DNA from: Mesorhizobium loti
GTDB taxonomy: Bacteria > Pseudomonadota > Alphaproteobacteria > Rhizobiales > Rhizobiaceae
Direction: 5' to 3'
Assembly (NCBI GenBank): GCA_002356515.1
Contig: AP017605.1
Span: 5,441,020 to 5,505,019 of the forward strand
Length of the DNA stretch: 64,000 nucleotides
Numbering within the stretch: the stretch's first letter is position 1; each line of letters opens with the position of its first letter. The notes under the pieces were generated by a model, which was not told where the DNA came from, ran no database searches, and saw only the letters and a list, made by a program, of their open reading frames with translations. Below are positions 46,391 through 56,089 of the stretch, in pieces. The translations under genes and the position numbers were made by a program.

Positions 46391-47260
46391 GTGACCCAAG
46401 GCCACGGGGCAATGAGGTGGACAATGGCGCCAGCAAGTGGACTGCACAGCAGCATTCAGGGGGCAAAGCAAGACTTCACGGCAGCCTATAATCGCAAGTG
46501 GCCGCACGCCTATTTTCGCGCGCATTTGGCCTTGGACTATATGATCCCAGATCGGGCCAAGCCGGTCTTCGAAAGGATCTTCGCCGATTATCGACGCGTT
46601 CGAAACAAGACTTGGTTGAAAATTATCGATGTCGGTTGCTCCTATGGCGTCAACGCCGCCTTGCTGCGCACCGATCTCGATCTCGACGATCTGTATGCTG
46701 CCTATCTGGAACCCAGCGGATCTCTCTCGCGCCGACAGGAGACTGAGCATCGCGCTTTCTTTCGCGATCGCGGCCTCCGTGACGACATTCAGTTCGTCGG
46801 CGTGGATCCATCGTTCCGGGCTGTTAGATATGCACGGAATCTGGGGCTGCTGAAGGCTGGCATCACGGGGGATTTGGAAACCCGTGACTTGACCCCCAAT
46901 GAACGTTGCGCCCTTGCGGGTGCGGATATTATCATCAGCACAGGCTGTGTGGGCTACGCCACGGCGCGAACCTTTGCACGCGTGTATAAGGCCTCCGCGA
47001 CGTCACACCCATGGGTCGTCGCCTTTGCAATGCACCCCTTCAGTTATGACGACATCGCGCGGACACTTCGGGGTTTCGCTTTGGAAACCAAGGTTGTAGA
47101 TCGGTTAAGACAACGCCAGCGCCGCTTCTCCACACCAACGGAACGGCAAGCAATCCTGAAGGCTATGGCCAAACTCGGCATGGAGGATCGCCTAGAGCGC
47201 ACGACCGGCTATATCTACGCGTCCTGCTACATCTCCGCACCGTCACGCGAAGTGCTCTGA
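46391..47260 (+). CDS. class I SAM-dependent methyltransferase, second
   Basis: 289 residues from GTG 46391. ATGs at 46412 and 46424 are equally possible because the homologous-looking region begins only near residue 30 (NRKWPHAYFRAHLALDYMIP). Motif I IIDVGCSYGVNAALLRTDLD, post-I AAYLEPSGSLSRRQ, then ADIIISTGCVGYATARTFAR in the motif IV position. Not obviously related to the methyltransferase at 45123. It stops just before a decayed ABC permease. Substrate unknown. Confidence 0.75.
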   Translation: MTQGHGAMRWTMAPASGLHSSIQGAKQDFTAAYNRKWPHAYFRAHLALDYMIPDRAKPVFERIFADYRRVRNKTWLKIIDVGCSYGVNAALLRTDLDLDDLYAAYLEPSGSLSRRQETEHRAFFRDRGLRDDIQFVGVDPSFRAVRYARNLGLLKAGITGDLETRDLTPNERCALAGADIIISTGCVGYATARTFARVYKASATSHPWVVAFAMHPFSYDDIARTLRGFALETKVVDRLRQRQRRFSTPTERQAILKAMAKLGMEDRLERTTGYIYASCYISAPSREVL

Positions 47261-47267
47261 GCCTGTC

Positions 47268-48469
47268 ATGGACAGTCTGACGTGCGCTGCTGCCTCTCTG
47301 GGAGCCTCCCCGGCCCAGAATTTTTGGCGCATGTTCTTTCTCATAAGCGCGCCAGGCGTAAGAGCGGCCGGGCTGCTCCTCTTCGTGTTCGCACTTGAGT
47401 TCTACATCACACCCTCACTGCTAGGCGATCCGAACACAATCGTACCACCGAAGCTGATGAACGCGACGCCTAACTGGCCGCTTGCGGCCACCGTTGCCAC
47501 CGTGTTGCTCGCGATCACGCTCGTGCTCTATGCAATATCCAACTATTTCGTGGGAATCGAACCGCTGCTCGGCTCTCAGCGAGGCGCTGGCCAATCAGCA
47601 GGCTCTACCCTTCGCCATTCAACCAGCGCTTACTTGCAACTCGTTGACCTCGCTCCGGTCTTGGTGCGCGCCGTCGGAGGTAGTGTCCGCTTTCCGGCCG
47701 GCCTCACTGCGCTTGGTGGTAAGCTATTATGGGACTTTAGCGTGATCGTTGCTGTGTTCCTCTTGGTTAGTCCCATCCTGATCATCGTCCAGATCTCATC
47801 CAGCTCTTCACGCTTCCTCGATTTCCCCCCTCCGGGCCTGTCAGTGCAATGGTACGATGCCTATGTCACAAGCGAGGCCTGGGTCTCCGCTACGTTTGAG
47901 AGTTTGGCAGTTGCGATCTCTATCGTGTTTGCGCGCCTGGCCCCCGGTTTAGCGGCTGCGATAGGATTCGTTCGCGGCAGTCGGCGAATGCGCCGCGTCG
48001 GGTACCAGCTATTGCTCGCACCGCTGATCGCGCTGGTAATCATTAGTGCGGTAGCGATCTACTTCCTCTTTGAGCCACTGCAACTCGCCAATACGTATCT
48101 CGCGCTCGCGACGTCGCACAGCATCGAGGCAGTTCCGTTGGTAGTGCTGATCGTCGTCGCGAGCCTGCAGGCCCAGAACATAAGACTCGAGCACGTTGCC
48201 TTGAGTTTGAGCGCCTCGCGACTTGTTACGATTTCGCCAATCGTACTCCTGTTCATCCGTCCGGCGTTAATCATCGCTGGGTTTTTTGCCTTCCGGTGGT
48301 GCGTGAGCGGGCCAGGCACGATGGCCCTGCCAGGAAGGTGTGGTCGGGAATTTGGGAAGAGATCACACCCACGATTACTGAGGTATCAAGTATACTGATC
48401 GCGTTTGCAATCTGGTTCTACGTCAGATTTGAAGCAATCCGCAAGAGGGACGAGCGGCTGACCGAATAA
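47268..48469 (+). pseudogene. decayed fused polyamine-type ABC permease (paralogue of 24144-25955)
   Basis: Begins at the equivalent of residue about 187 of the intact fused permease (AAASLGASPAQNFWRMFFLI) and follows it to the end: FALEFYITPSLLGDPN, SRFLDFPPPGLSVQWYDAYV, QNIRLEHVALSLSASRLVTI. The N-terminal third is absent, an indel near 48300 shifts frame, and the tail SILIAFAIWFYVRFEAI ends at TAA 48467-48469. It is followed by an M24 gene, as is the intact permease, so a whole module was duplicated and has decayed here. Confidence 0.85.
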
Positions 48470-48504
48470 AGGTGATGTAGTTTGGCAATGAAGGAGACAC
48501 AACG

Positions 48505-49665
48505 GTGAACGAGAATACGAATAGCGGGATGGATTTCCCTGTTGAAGAATATAAGACACGCCTTCAACGCACGCAGGAGGAAATGGCAAAGCATGATCTG
48601 GACGTGTTACTCCTGCATCAGCCCGAGAACATTCAATATCTGACAGGTCTCGACGCTGGGGCGGGCTTTTTCTCATATCACGCCGTAGCGGTTCCGAGCC
48701 ATCGCGATCCAGTGCTGATCTTGCGCGATGTAGAAATCCCAGCAGCGCACCTCACGTCTTGGGTCACGAGCCACACGAGCTACGCAGATTCATCCGATCC
48801 GATCCGCGTTTCACTCGACGCGGCGCGGAGAGCCCTCGAGGGCTTGGGCTTGGCGGCCGGGCGTGTCGGCGTGGATGAGCACTCATGGTTCTTGACACTA
48901 GAACGGTGGAAGATGCTGCAGGCGCTGCTGCCAAATGCGACTTTTGTCAGAGAGCCGCGCATCGTCGACCATCTGCGACTGATCAAATCGCCGCGGGAAA
49001 TAGATTATCTGCGCGGCGCTGCCCGTTGCGTTGAAGCGGGCATTTACGCTGGTATCGAGGCTGTCACGCCGGGCATCACGGAGCGACAGCTCGCCGGCAC
49101 CGTGTTCGGCGCATTGGTGAACGCCGGGGCGGAAATGCCGCTTAGCGGTGTCATCACTTCCGGCAATCGGACAAATCTTTTACACGGATCCTATACCGAC
49201 CGGCAATTGGAGCGTGGCGATACGGTCTATCTTGAGCTCAGCGGGATTCATCGACATTACTGGGCACGTTTGATGCGTACCGCCATTGTTGGGCTGCCCA
49301 GCGCTGAGCAGCAGCACATCGCTGAGACAATCATCCGCGTGCAAGACGATGCCATCGCGTTGATGCGGCCGGGCACACCAGCCAGTGTGATTGACCGAGC
49401 TTGCCGCGAGCCGCTGCTGGCAACGGGGCTTCGCAAGACATATACCAACCGTTCCGGCTATTCGCTTGGTCTCAACTACCGCCCCTCCGCCGGCGAATTT
49501 ATCCGCGAGTTCGTGCCGGGCGTGGAATGGGTCCTGGAGCCGGGAATGGTGTTTGACATGCTGATGATGGCAGGCGGGATGGGCTTCAGCGACATGGTGC
49601 TGGTGACGGAACAAGGCCCGGAACGCCTAACCTGCATGGAGCGCAAGCTCTTCTCGTGCACCTGA
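48505..49665 (+). CDS. M24-family (creatinase/DoeA-like) hydrolase, copy C
   Basis: 386 residues, differing from copy A only in the first few codons (MNENTNSGMDF against MTEHTNSGMDF). GTG start behind AAGGAGACACAACG. The same loss of metal ligands applies (HYWARLMRT). It sits behind a decayed permease and ahead of an MmgE/PrpD gene. Its perfect preservation beside a ruined permease shows that the gene is maintained by conversion with copy A or is still under selection. Confidence 0.85.
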   Translation: MNENTNSGMDFPVEEYKTRLQRTQEEMAKHDLDVLLLHQPENIQYLTGLDAGAGFFSYHAVAVPSHRDPVLILRDVEIPAAHLTSWVTSHTSYADSSDPIRVSLDAARRALEGLGLAAGRVGVDEHSWFLTLERWKMLQALLPNATFVREPRIVDHLRLIKSPREIDYLRGAARCVEAGIYAGIEAVTPGITERQLAGTVFGALVNAGAEMPLSGVITSGNRTNLLHGSYTDRQLERGDTVYLELSGIHRHYWARLMRTAIVGLPSAEQQHIAETIIRVQDDAIALMRPGTPASVIDRACREPLLATGLRKTYTNRSGYSLGLNYRPSAGEFIREFVPGVEWVLEPGMVFDMLMMAGGMGFSDMVLVTEQGPERLTCMERKLFSCT

Positions 49666-49806
49666 AATCCCAGAAGATGGCTAAACTCATGCGACCGGTC
49701 ATAGGTATCGTTAGCAATGTAAACAAGAACAAGGGAGGGCAGGAGGTTACTTTTGTCCGGCTCCCCTATCTGCGCCAATCGAAAAAGCTGGCCCAGCTCC
49801 GATCAT
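48515..49806 (+). repeat. 1292-bp direct repeat, copy 2 (M24 gene)
   Basis: Partner of 19881-21172. Both copies have the same orientation, so recombination between them would excise or amplify the 28.6 kb in between. Confidence 0.9.
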
Positions 49807-49918
49807 CTTGCCCTAAGTTCAAGGCAGACAAAGCTAGCGCGGCACTGAACCGTATTGCTTACTAGTTATGCAGATTTTTTGTGGTCATTTCATTCACCAG
49901 AGAACGAGGAGTGCTCAA

Positions 49919-51253
49919 GTGAGAGCGATAACTGAACTCGCGAACTTCGTTAGCAGCTACCCGGCCTCTGCGCTGCCGACGGCCACACGGCGTACAATCT
50001 CGTCGCTAATGCTAGATCTTATCGGTGCCACAGCTGCGGGCCTGCGATCGCTGTTAGCTCATGCCGCCCGACAGACGGCGTTGGAAGCGTATGGCGAAGG
50101 CCCGATCAGTATTTGGTTGACTGACGATCACTCTAGCGTGGTCGGCGCCGCGATGGCGAATAGCGCTGCCGCGAGCTCACTGGATATCGATGATGGTCAC
50201 CGCGGCGCAGGAGGTCACGCTGGTGCCGGCGTCATTCCCGCGGCCTTGGCAGTGGCTCAAGCTGTTGACGCGTCGGTCCCCGAAACGATGGTTGCAATCG
50301 GGCTCGGATACGAAATTGGTCTCCGAATTGCGAGCTCTCGTCCGGTTACGACAATCGATACGTATGCGACCGGACGCTGGGTCGCCTACGGCGCTGCAGC
50401 TGCAGCTTGCCGTCTCCTGGGCTTAGGTGCAGCAGAAACCGCTCATGCATTGGCGATTGCCGGATCCGAAGGACCAATTGTCTTCTTAACCGCAAGCTCC
50501 AAGTTCGAGGGTACCACGATCAAGGAAGGGATCCCCCCTGCCGTGGTTGCAGGTATTACCGCGGCCTACCGCGCGTGGGCAGCCGCAACTGGACCTCTTG
50601 ATCTTCTTGATGACAATGATCGTTTCACTCGCCATGTCCTGACAAACAATCTTGGGTCGTCGTGGGAAGTACAAAAATGCTATCTTAAGCCATATTCATG
50701 CTGCCGCTATATCCACGCGGCTATCGATGCAATCCTTGCCATGCGTCGGGATGGGCAAGAGATCCGCAAGCTGCGCATCGAAACGTTCCCCCAAGCAATG
50801 CGCCTTGCAAACGAGCGCGCGCCCAGCACGTTGGAGGGGGGGCAGTACAGCTTCTATTTTAGCTGCGCGGTGGCGGCTTTATACGGCCGCGAAGCTCTAC
50901 AGCCTTTTCAAATGGAGCGTCTTGCTGACGCACGTGTTCTCGACTTGGCCGCGCGTATTGAGCTTGAGCCGTCGCCCGATTTTGCTTCCGCGTTTCCAGT
51001 AGGAACGCCTGCCCGCGTCGTCATCGATCAGGGGAACGGCCCGGAAGAGATGATCGTGCTGCATCCCTTGGGGGATGTCGCCAACTCGTTATCCAGCGAC
51101 CAGGTCGCGGAGAAGTTCAAGAACATCGCCCGAAAGAACGTTCACCCGCGGTGGCAGGACGAGATCCTCTCGGCGACAGCTAGCCTTGAAACTGCAGGCA
51201 TTCCGCGCCTTCTGACCGCCCTGTTGCCACCAGACGCCCGAAACTTAGAATAA
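49919..51253 (+). CDS. MmgE/PrpD family protein
   Basis: 444 residues from GTG 49919, chosen because GAGGAG lies 6-8 nt upstream. An in-frame ATG at 49868 would add 17 residues without homology. The family includes 2-methylcitrate dehydratase PrpD and aconitate decarboxylase. Seen here: SLMLDLIGATAAGLRS, AAASSLDIDDGHRGAGGHAG (substrate-loop Asp/His residues), WVAYGAAAAACRLLGLG, YLKPYSCCRYIHAAIDA, STLEGGQYSFYF. Cytoplasmic dehydratase, decarboxylase or isomerase on a small acid. The precise substrate is not deducible. It lies between two M24 hydrolase genes, suggesting a later step of the same catabolic route. Confidence 0.85.
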   Translation: MRAITELANFVSSYPASALPTATRRTISSLMLDLIGATAAGLRSLLAHAARQTALEAYGEGPISIWLTDDHSSVVGAAMANSAAASSLDIDDGHRGAGGHAGAGVIPAALAVAQAVDASVPETMVAIGLGYEIGLRIASSRPVTTIDTYATGRWVAYGAAAAACRLLGLGAAETAHALAIAGSEGPIVFLTASSKFEGTTIKEGIPPAVVAGITAAYRAWAAATGPLDLLDDNDRFTRHVLTNNLGSSWEVQKCYLKPYSCCRYIHAAIDAILAMRRDGQEIRKLRIETFPQAMRLANERAPSTLEGGQYSFYFSCAVAALYGREALQPFQMERLADARVLDLAARIELEPSPDFASAFPVGTPARVVIDQGNGPEEMIVLHPLGDVANSLSSDQVAEKFKNIARKNVHPRWQDEILSATASLETAGIPRLLTALLPPDARNLE

Positions 51254-52135
51254 CAACGCGCCGACGGAGACACGGCGCAGGAGCTAGCCTAATCTTCCGG
51301 TTGGCTTCCAAGCAACCGATTGTATTGCTTAGCAAAAAGATGATTAAGATGACGTTGACTCACGCCCACATAATACGCCATCGAGGCGCGATCGAACGGG
51401 TTGTTTTATCGGAGCCTGAGCAGCCACGTGAGCCAGATCACATATCGCCTGGTACATACTGGACGCTGCTTCATGATCAAGGAAATGGAGGGCTGCTCCT
51501 CCCCGCCGTTCGATACCAAATGTCGACTGCTGGCGGAACCGGCCAAGATCCCGATCCACCTCAATTGTGCTGGCATCTGCCTGCATTCCATTTTCGATCA
51601 TCACCTTGCGAGCGAGGAATGGCGAATCGACGACATGGTGCTGAAAACGATTCGCACCTGGCCGGAGGGTCACTCGGCAGTGCCCATACCAATGATTTGG
51701 TTATGTATGGCCGTGTCATCATCGACAATGATTTAGTGGACTTCGCGGGTGATGGCGCACCATCTCGACGTCGGCGCTACGACTATGGCGACATGGGGCT
51801 GCCCGGTGCGAAGAGAATCTTGCCGGGGCACGAATCAATCCGTTTGGCAATCTGGCCGACAGCAACGTCCACCACACGCCTCCCTCGCTACTGCCGATTC
51901 TGCAGGACCGGGCAAGGCGATAGGTCTCGCATTGGCGAAACTCGCATCCGACAGGGATGGAAGCTTCGCGGCCGAAACGTGGCCCGATCCCGTCCAAGAT
52001 CGCGCTGGCCGCCGCGCTTCGGCGCGCTAGCGAACGCACCATAATGCGAGCCATCAAAGTGGCAATCGACCCGGACGGATTCTGAATCCGGACGTCCTGA
52101 ATAGTCTTCTAAAGGCGTATCAAAAAGGGATCGAA
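51254..52135 (+). other. degraded stretch, unrecognised coding remnants
   Basis: Overlapping plus frames (51301-52044 and 51401-51736) contain plausible peptide pieces such as MVLKTIRTWPEGHSAVPIPM and YDYGDMGLPGAKRILPGH, but no continuous gene. Probably one gene ruined by several shifts. I do not recognise the family. Confidence 0.35.
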
Positions 52136-53311
52136 ATGGAGAAGGAACTACGTTTTGAGCGGTCCGAGTTTGCGACACGCATGACGAGCGTGAAGAAGGA
52201 GATGGAAAAGCGGGACATAGACACCCTTCTGCTTTCCGAGCCGGCCAACGCCAATTACTTGACCGGCTACGACGCCTATTCTTTTTACGTTCCGCAGATG
52301 GTGGTGGTGGCTCTCGACCGCGAAGAGCCGATTTGGGTCGGACGGGGTATGGATGGCATTTCCGCCTTCATGACCACTTATCTGTCCGACGACAGCATCC
52401 GTACTTACGCTGATGCATATGTGCAGTCGGCTCTCAGTCCGTATGACTTCGTCGCGGAGATTGTGAAGGAAATCGCTGGCCGGAAAACGAGGGTCGGCGT
52501 CGAAATGGGCGGTTACTACTACTCCGCGCGTGCACATTCCGACCTGATGAAGGCATTGCCTGAGGCCACCTTCATCGATGCGGACTTGCTGGTGAACTGG
52601 ATACGTCTGGTGAAGAGCCCGGCCGAGGTGGCACTCATGCGACAGGCCGGCCGTATCGCTGAAGCGATGATGTACCGTGCCGTCGATACGATCGAACCGG
52701 GTGCCCGGGAGTGCGACATTGCTGCTGTCATTTATCATCAGATGATGGCAGGTACGCCCGAGTTCGGCGGAACCTATACGTGTTCGCCGCCCTATCTTTG
52801 CGTCGGCGAGAAGGCTCTGGCTCCGCATGCCGCGTGGACCGACAAGCCGTTGCTACCGTCCACCATCGTCAATCTCGAGCTCTTCGGAAATCGCCATCGC
52901 TACCAGGTCAATCTGGCTCGCACGATTTGCGTCGGCAAACCGAGCCCGAACTATCAAAAGCTGGCGGACGTCGTCGTGGAATCTCTGAATGCAGGGCTGG
53001 ACGCCGTAGCTCCCGGCAAGAGCGCCGAGGAAGTCCACGCCGCGTTTGCCAAGACGCTTGCTAAGCACGGGCACGAGAAGGATTCACGTCTCGGCTATTC
53101 GCTCGGTCTTGGGTATCCGCCAGCGGTGGGCGAAAAAACCGTCAGTCTTCGCAAGGGGGACAAGACAGTGCTTCGACCGGGTATGTGCTTCCATATGATG
53201 TCGGGGCTTTGGCTCGAGAACGACGGTATCACCATTACTCAACCGTTTGTCGTTACCGAGACCGGGCACGAACCCCTGACCAAAATACCGCGCCAGCTGT
53301 TCGTTAAGTAG
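52136..53311 (+). CDS. DoeA/EutD-like M24 hydrolase (ectoine hydrolase family)
   Basis: 391 residues, clearly distinct from copies A-C and closest to ectoine hydrolases. DTLLLSEPANANYLTGYDAY, SFYVPQMVVVALDREEPIWV, GRGMDG, LVNWIRLVKSPAEVALMRQA, LGYSLGLGYPPAVGEKTVSL, MCFHMMSGLWLENDGITITQ and the C-terminus PRQLFVK match the DoeA pattern as I remember it. Metal-ligand Asp and Glu positions are replaced (NRHRYQVNLARTICVG). DoeA opens the ectoine ring to acetyl-diaminobutyrate. No DoeB deacetylase or ectoine transporter gene is in the window, so the substrate may be ectoine or a related cyclic amidine. Confidence 0.82.
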   Translation: MEKELRFERSEFATRMTSVKKEMEKRDIDTLLLSEPANANYLTGYDAYSFYVPQMVVVALDREEPIWVGRGMDGISAFMTTYLSDDSIRTYADAYVQSALSPYDFVAEIVKEIAGRKTRVGVEMGGYYYSARAHSDLMKALPEATFIDADLLVNWIRLVKSPAEVALMRQAGRIAEAMMYRAVDTIEPGARECDIAAVIYHQMMAGTPEFGGTYTCSPPYLCVGEKALAPHAAWTDKPLLPSTIVNLELFGNRHRYQVNLARTICVGKPSPNYQKLADVVVESLNAGLDAVAPGKSAEEVHAAFAKTLAKHGHEKDSRLGYSLGLGYPPAVGEKTVSLRKGDKTVLRPGMCFHMMSGLWLENDGITITQPFVVTETGHEPLTKIPRQLFVK

Positions 53312-53439
53312 GCAAAACAACGAAGTTTTAACGACAACGTGGCTCCGAGATTCGGGTGACCTGACGCCTGACGCCTACTCATGCATGGAACGAAGAAATG
53401 GTCTTCTTTGAAGGCGTGGGGGCCTTCGTCTGTCAAAGC

Positions 53440-53790
53440 GGATAGGTATGAAAAAGACAAAAGTGGCGGTAGCTCGCAAGATCGCGGTTCTGCTCCACTG
53501 CCTCTGGGTTGACGGCACCAGCTTTGAGTGGGGCGGCGAACTGACAGATCTGCACTCGATCCCAATCGCGGGCGTGTTTCCGGAACCCGTGATGTCCCGC
53601 CGGGACGGTGCTTGTGGTGACCTCGTTGAATCGGCTGACGTCGACTTCGAACCTCGTTGCACACGTTGAGGCGCCCAACCCGCACATGATCATGAGGCAT
53701 TCGACCTCGGAAAGGACCATGACCCCGGCGATGAGAGCGAAACTCGGATTGACAACCACCCGCAATTAAAGGGCCGATTCACACTCCAAG
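53440..53790 (+). pseudogene. IS110-family transposase C-terminal relic
   Basis: [20 protein letters not shown] then DGTSFEW is the C-terminal block of IS110 transposases. The sequence to about 53790 fits the 3' noncoding end. The rest of the gene is gone. Confidence 0.6.
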
Positions 53791-53895
53791 ACCCTGCCCT
53801 TGCCCTTGTTCGTAAGCGCTGTTTCCGGACCACCTTTCGGGAGTAGTCGCGATCTGTGAGGTTGCCGGTTCTGTAATGGGATCGGAGATCGGCTT

Positions 53896-54330
53896 GTGTC
53901 TGGACTTGACCTTACGCTTGACCCGGAGCGGCAGCCTCGACGTTTCGAGGTGATCAACGGCGCTGGCGGCCGGCGTCAGTGGTCTGTGGATGACAAGGCG
54001 CGGATCATCGCGGAGACGCTGGAGCCAAACACAATCATTTCCGAGGTCGCCCGCCGTTATGGCCTGAGGCCGCAGCAGGTGTTCGCCTGGCGCCGGGAAG
54101 CGCGCAAACAGGCCGCTTCGGTGCAGCAGGATTCTCCTGCCTTCGTGCCGGCGGTTGTGGCGGCGCCGGAACCTGTAGCCAGGCATCCATCGAAGCAGCG
54201 GAAACGGAAAGCCACCCGAGACGCCGGCGTGATCGAGCTTGAGATCGACGGCATCGCCATGCGCGTTGGCCGGGGTGCCGACGCCAAGACGGTCGAGGCA
54301 GTGATCCGCGCGCTGAAGGCGACGACGTGA
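53896..54330 (+). CDS. tnpA: IS66 TnpA accessory protein
   Basis: 144 residues from GTG 53896. HTH: RRQWSVDDKARIIAETLEPN followed by SEVARRYGLRPQQVFAWRRE. C-terminus MRVGRGADAKTVEAVIRALK. ATGA overlap with tnpB. Confidence 0.87.
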   Translation: MSGLDLTLDPERQPRRFEVINGAGGRRQWSVDDKARIIAETLEPNTIISEVARRYGLRPQQVFAWRREARKQAASVQQDSPAFVPAVVAAPEPVARHPSKQRKRKATRDAGVIELEIDGIAMRVGRGADAKTVEAVIRALKATT

Positions 54331-54683
54331 TCGGGCCGACGGGAGCAGTCAAGGTCATGGTGGCGACGAAGCCAGTGGACTTCCGGAAAGGAGCGGAGGG
54401 GCTGGCGGCGCTGGTGCGCGAGACGATGGGGGCCGATCCGTTCAGCGGCGCGGTCTACGTCTTCCGCGCCAAGCGGACGGATCGGATCAAGCTGATCTTC
54501 TGGGATGGCACCGGCGTTTGCCTTTATGCCAAGCGCCTGGAGGACGGCGAGTTCCGCTGGCCGAAAGTGCATGACGGCGTGATGCGGCTGACGGCCGCGC
54601 AGCTGTCGGCACTGCTCGAAGGTCTCGACTGGCGGCGGGTCCATGAAGCCCGCCGAATCCGCGTTCCGGTGCAGGCAGGCTGA
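54327..54683 (+). CDS. tnpB: IS66 TnpB accessory protein
   Basis: 118 residues: GAVKVMVATKPVDFRKGAEG, VYVFRAKRTDRIKLIFWDGT, GVCLYAKRLEDGEFRWP. Intact and typical in length. Confidence 0.9.
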   Translation: MIGPTGAVKVMVATKPVDFRKGAEGLAALVRETMGADPFSGAVYVFRAKRTDRIKLIFWDGTGVCLYAKRLEDGEFRWPKVHDGVMRLTAAQLSALLEGLDWRRVHEARRIRVPVQAG

Positions 54684-56089
54684 TCCGCGACCAAGTGAAT
54701 CAGCCTGGATTCCACTGTCGCCGGGTGGTGGCGAATATGGTCTGATCTGGTCATGGCGATGACGGCGGACCAGCTTCCCGACGACCCGGATGCGCTCAAG
54801 GCGATGGTCCTGGCGCGCGATGTCGAGAATGCCCGGCTGATCCAGATCATCAAGGAGATGCAGCGTCATCGTTTCGGCCGACGGGCCGAGACGCTCCCCG
54901 AGGATCAACTTCTTCTGGGGTTGGAAGAGGCAGAGCAGATCGAGGCGGCCGGCATGGAGGATGCCGAACAGCATTCTCCCGCCGAGCGTCTGGCGCGCAC
55001 CGCGAAGCGCCGGGCGAACCGCGGCGCGTTGCCGCCGCCCCATCTTCCGCGCATCGAAATGGTGGTCGACATCGACGACCATGCCTGCCCGTGCTGCCGC
55101 AATGGCCTGCACCGGATCGGCGAAGACGTGAGCGAGCGGCTCGACATCGTTCCGGCGCAGCTGCGTGTGATCGTCGTGCGCCGTCCCAAATATGCTTGCC
55201 GTGCCTGCGAGGACGTTGTCGTGCAGGCTCCGGCGCCCGCACGGCTGATCGAAGGCGGTCTGCCGACCGAAGCGGCGGTCGCCCAGGTTCTGGTCTCCAA
55301 ATATGCCGATCACCTGCCGCTCTACCGTCAGGCGCAGATCTACGCCCGGCAGGGCGTCAATCTCGACCGCTCGACGCTCGCCGACTGGGTTGGCCGCGCC
55401 GCCTGGCACCTGCGTCCGGTGCACGATTGCTTGCAAGCCTGAAGGCTTCATCGAAGCTCTTTGCCGACGAGACCACGGCACCAGTGCTCGATCCGGGCCG
55501 TGGCAAGACCAAGACGGGACAACTCTGGGCCTATGCGCGTGACGACCGGCCATGGGATGGCGCCGATCCGCCGGGCGTGGCCTATGTTTATGCGCCGGAT
55601 CGAAAGGCGGAGCGTCCGATCGCCCATCTCGCGGGCTTTACCGGAATCCTGCAGGTCGACGGCTATGGCGGCTATCGGGTCCTCGCCGACAAGAGCGGCG
55701 TTGTGCTCGCCTTCTGCTGGGCACATGTCCGCCGACGCTTCTTTGAACTGGCCGCCGCCGGACCCGCGCCGATCGCCAGCGAGGCGCTGAGAAGAATTGC
55801 CGAACTCTACAGGATCGAAAGTGACATCCGCGGCCGATCGGCCGACGAACGCCGTGCCGTGCGCCAGGACAAGTGCCGCCTCATTCTCGCCGACTTCGAA
55901 CCATGGCTGCACGAGAAGCTCGGCATAATCAGCCAGAAGACAAAACTCGCCGAGGCAATCCGCTATGCGCTCTCACGCTGGGAAGGGCTCACGCGCTTTA
56001 TCGATGACGGCCGCGTCGAGATCGACAGCAACGTGGTCGAACGCTCCATCCGTCTGATCGCGATGCGTGAGTCATTATGCACTCCCTCG

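Noticed and set aside
54057..55553. 498-codon minus frame opposite IS66 tnpB/tnpC
   Set aside because: Antisense shadow. The plus strand carries recognisable IS66 motifs.
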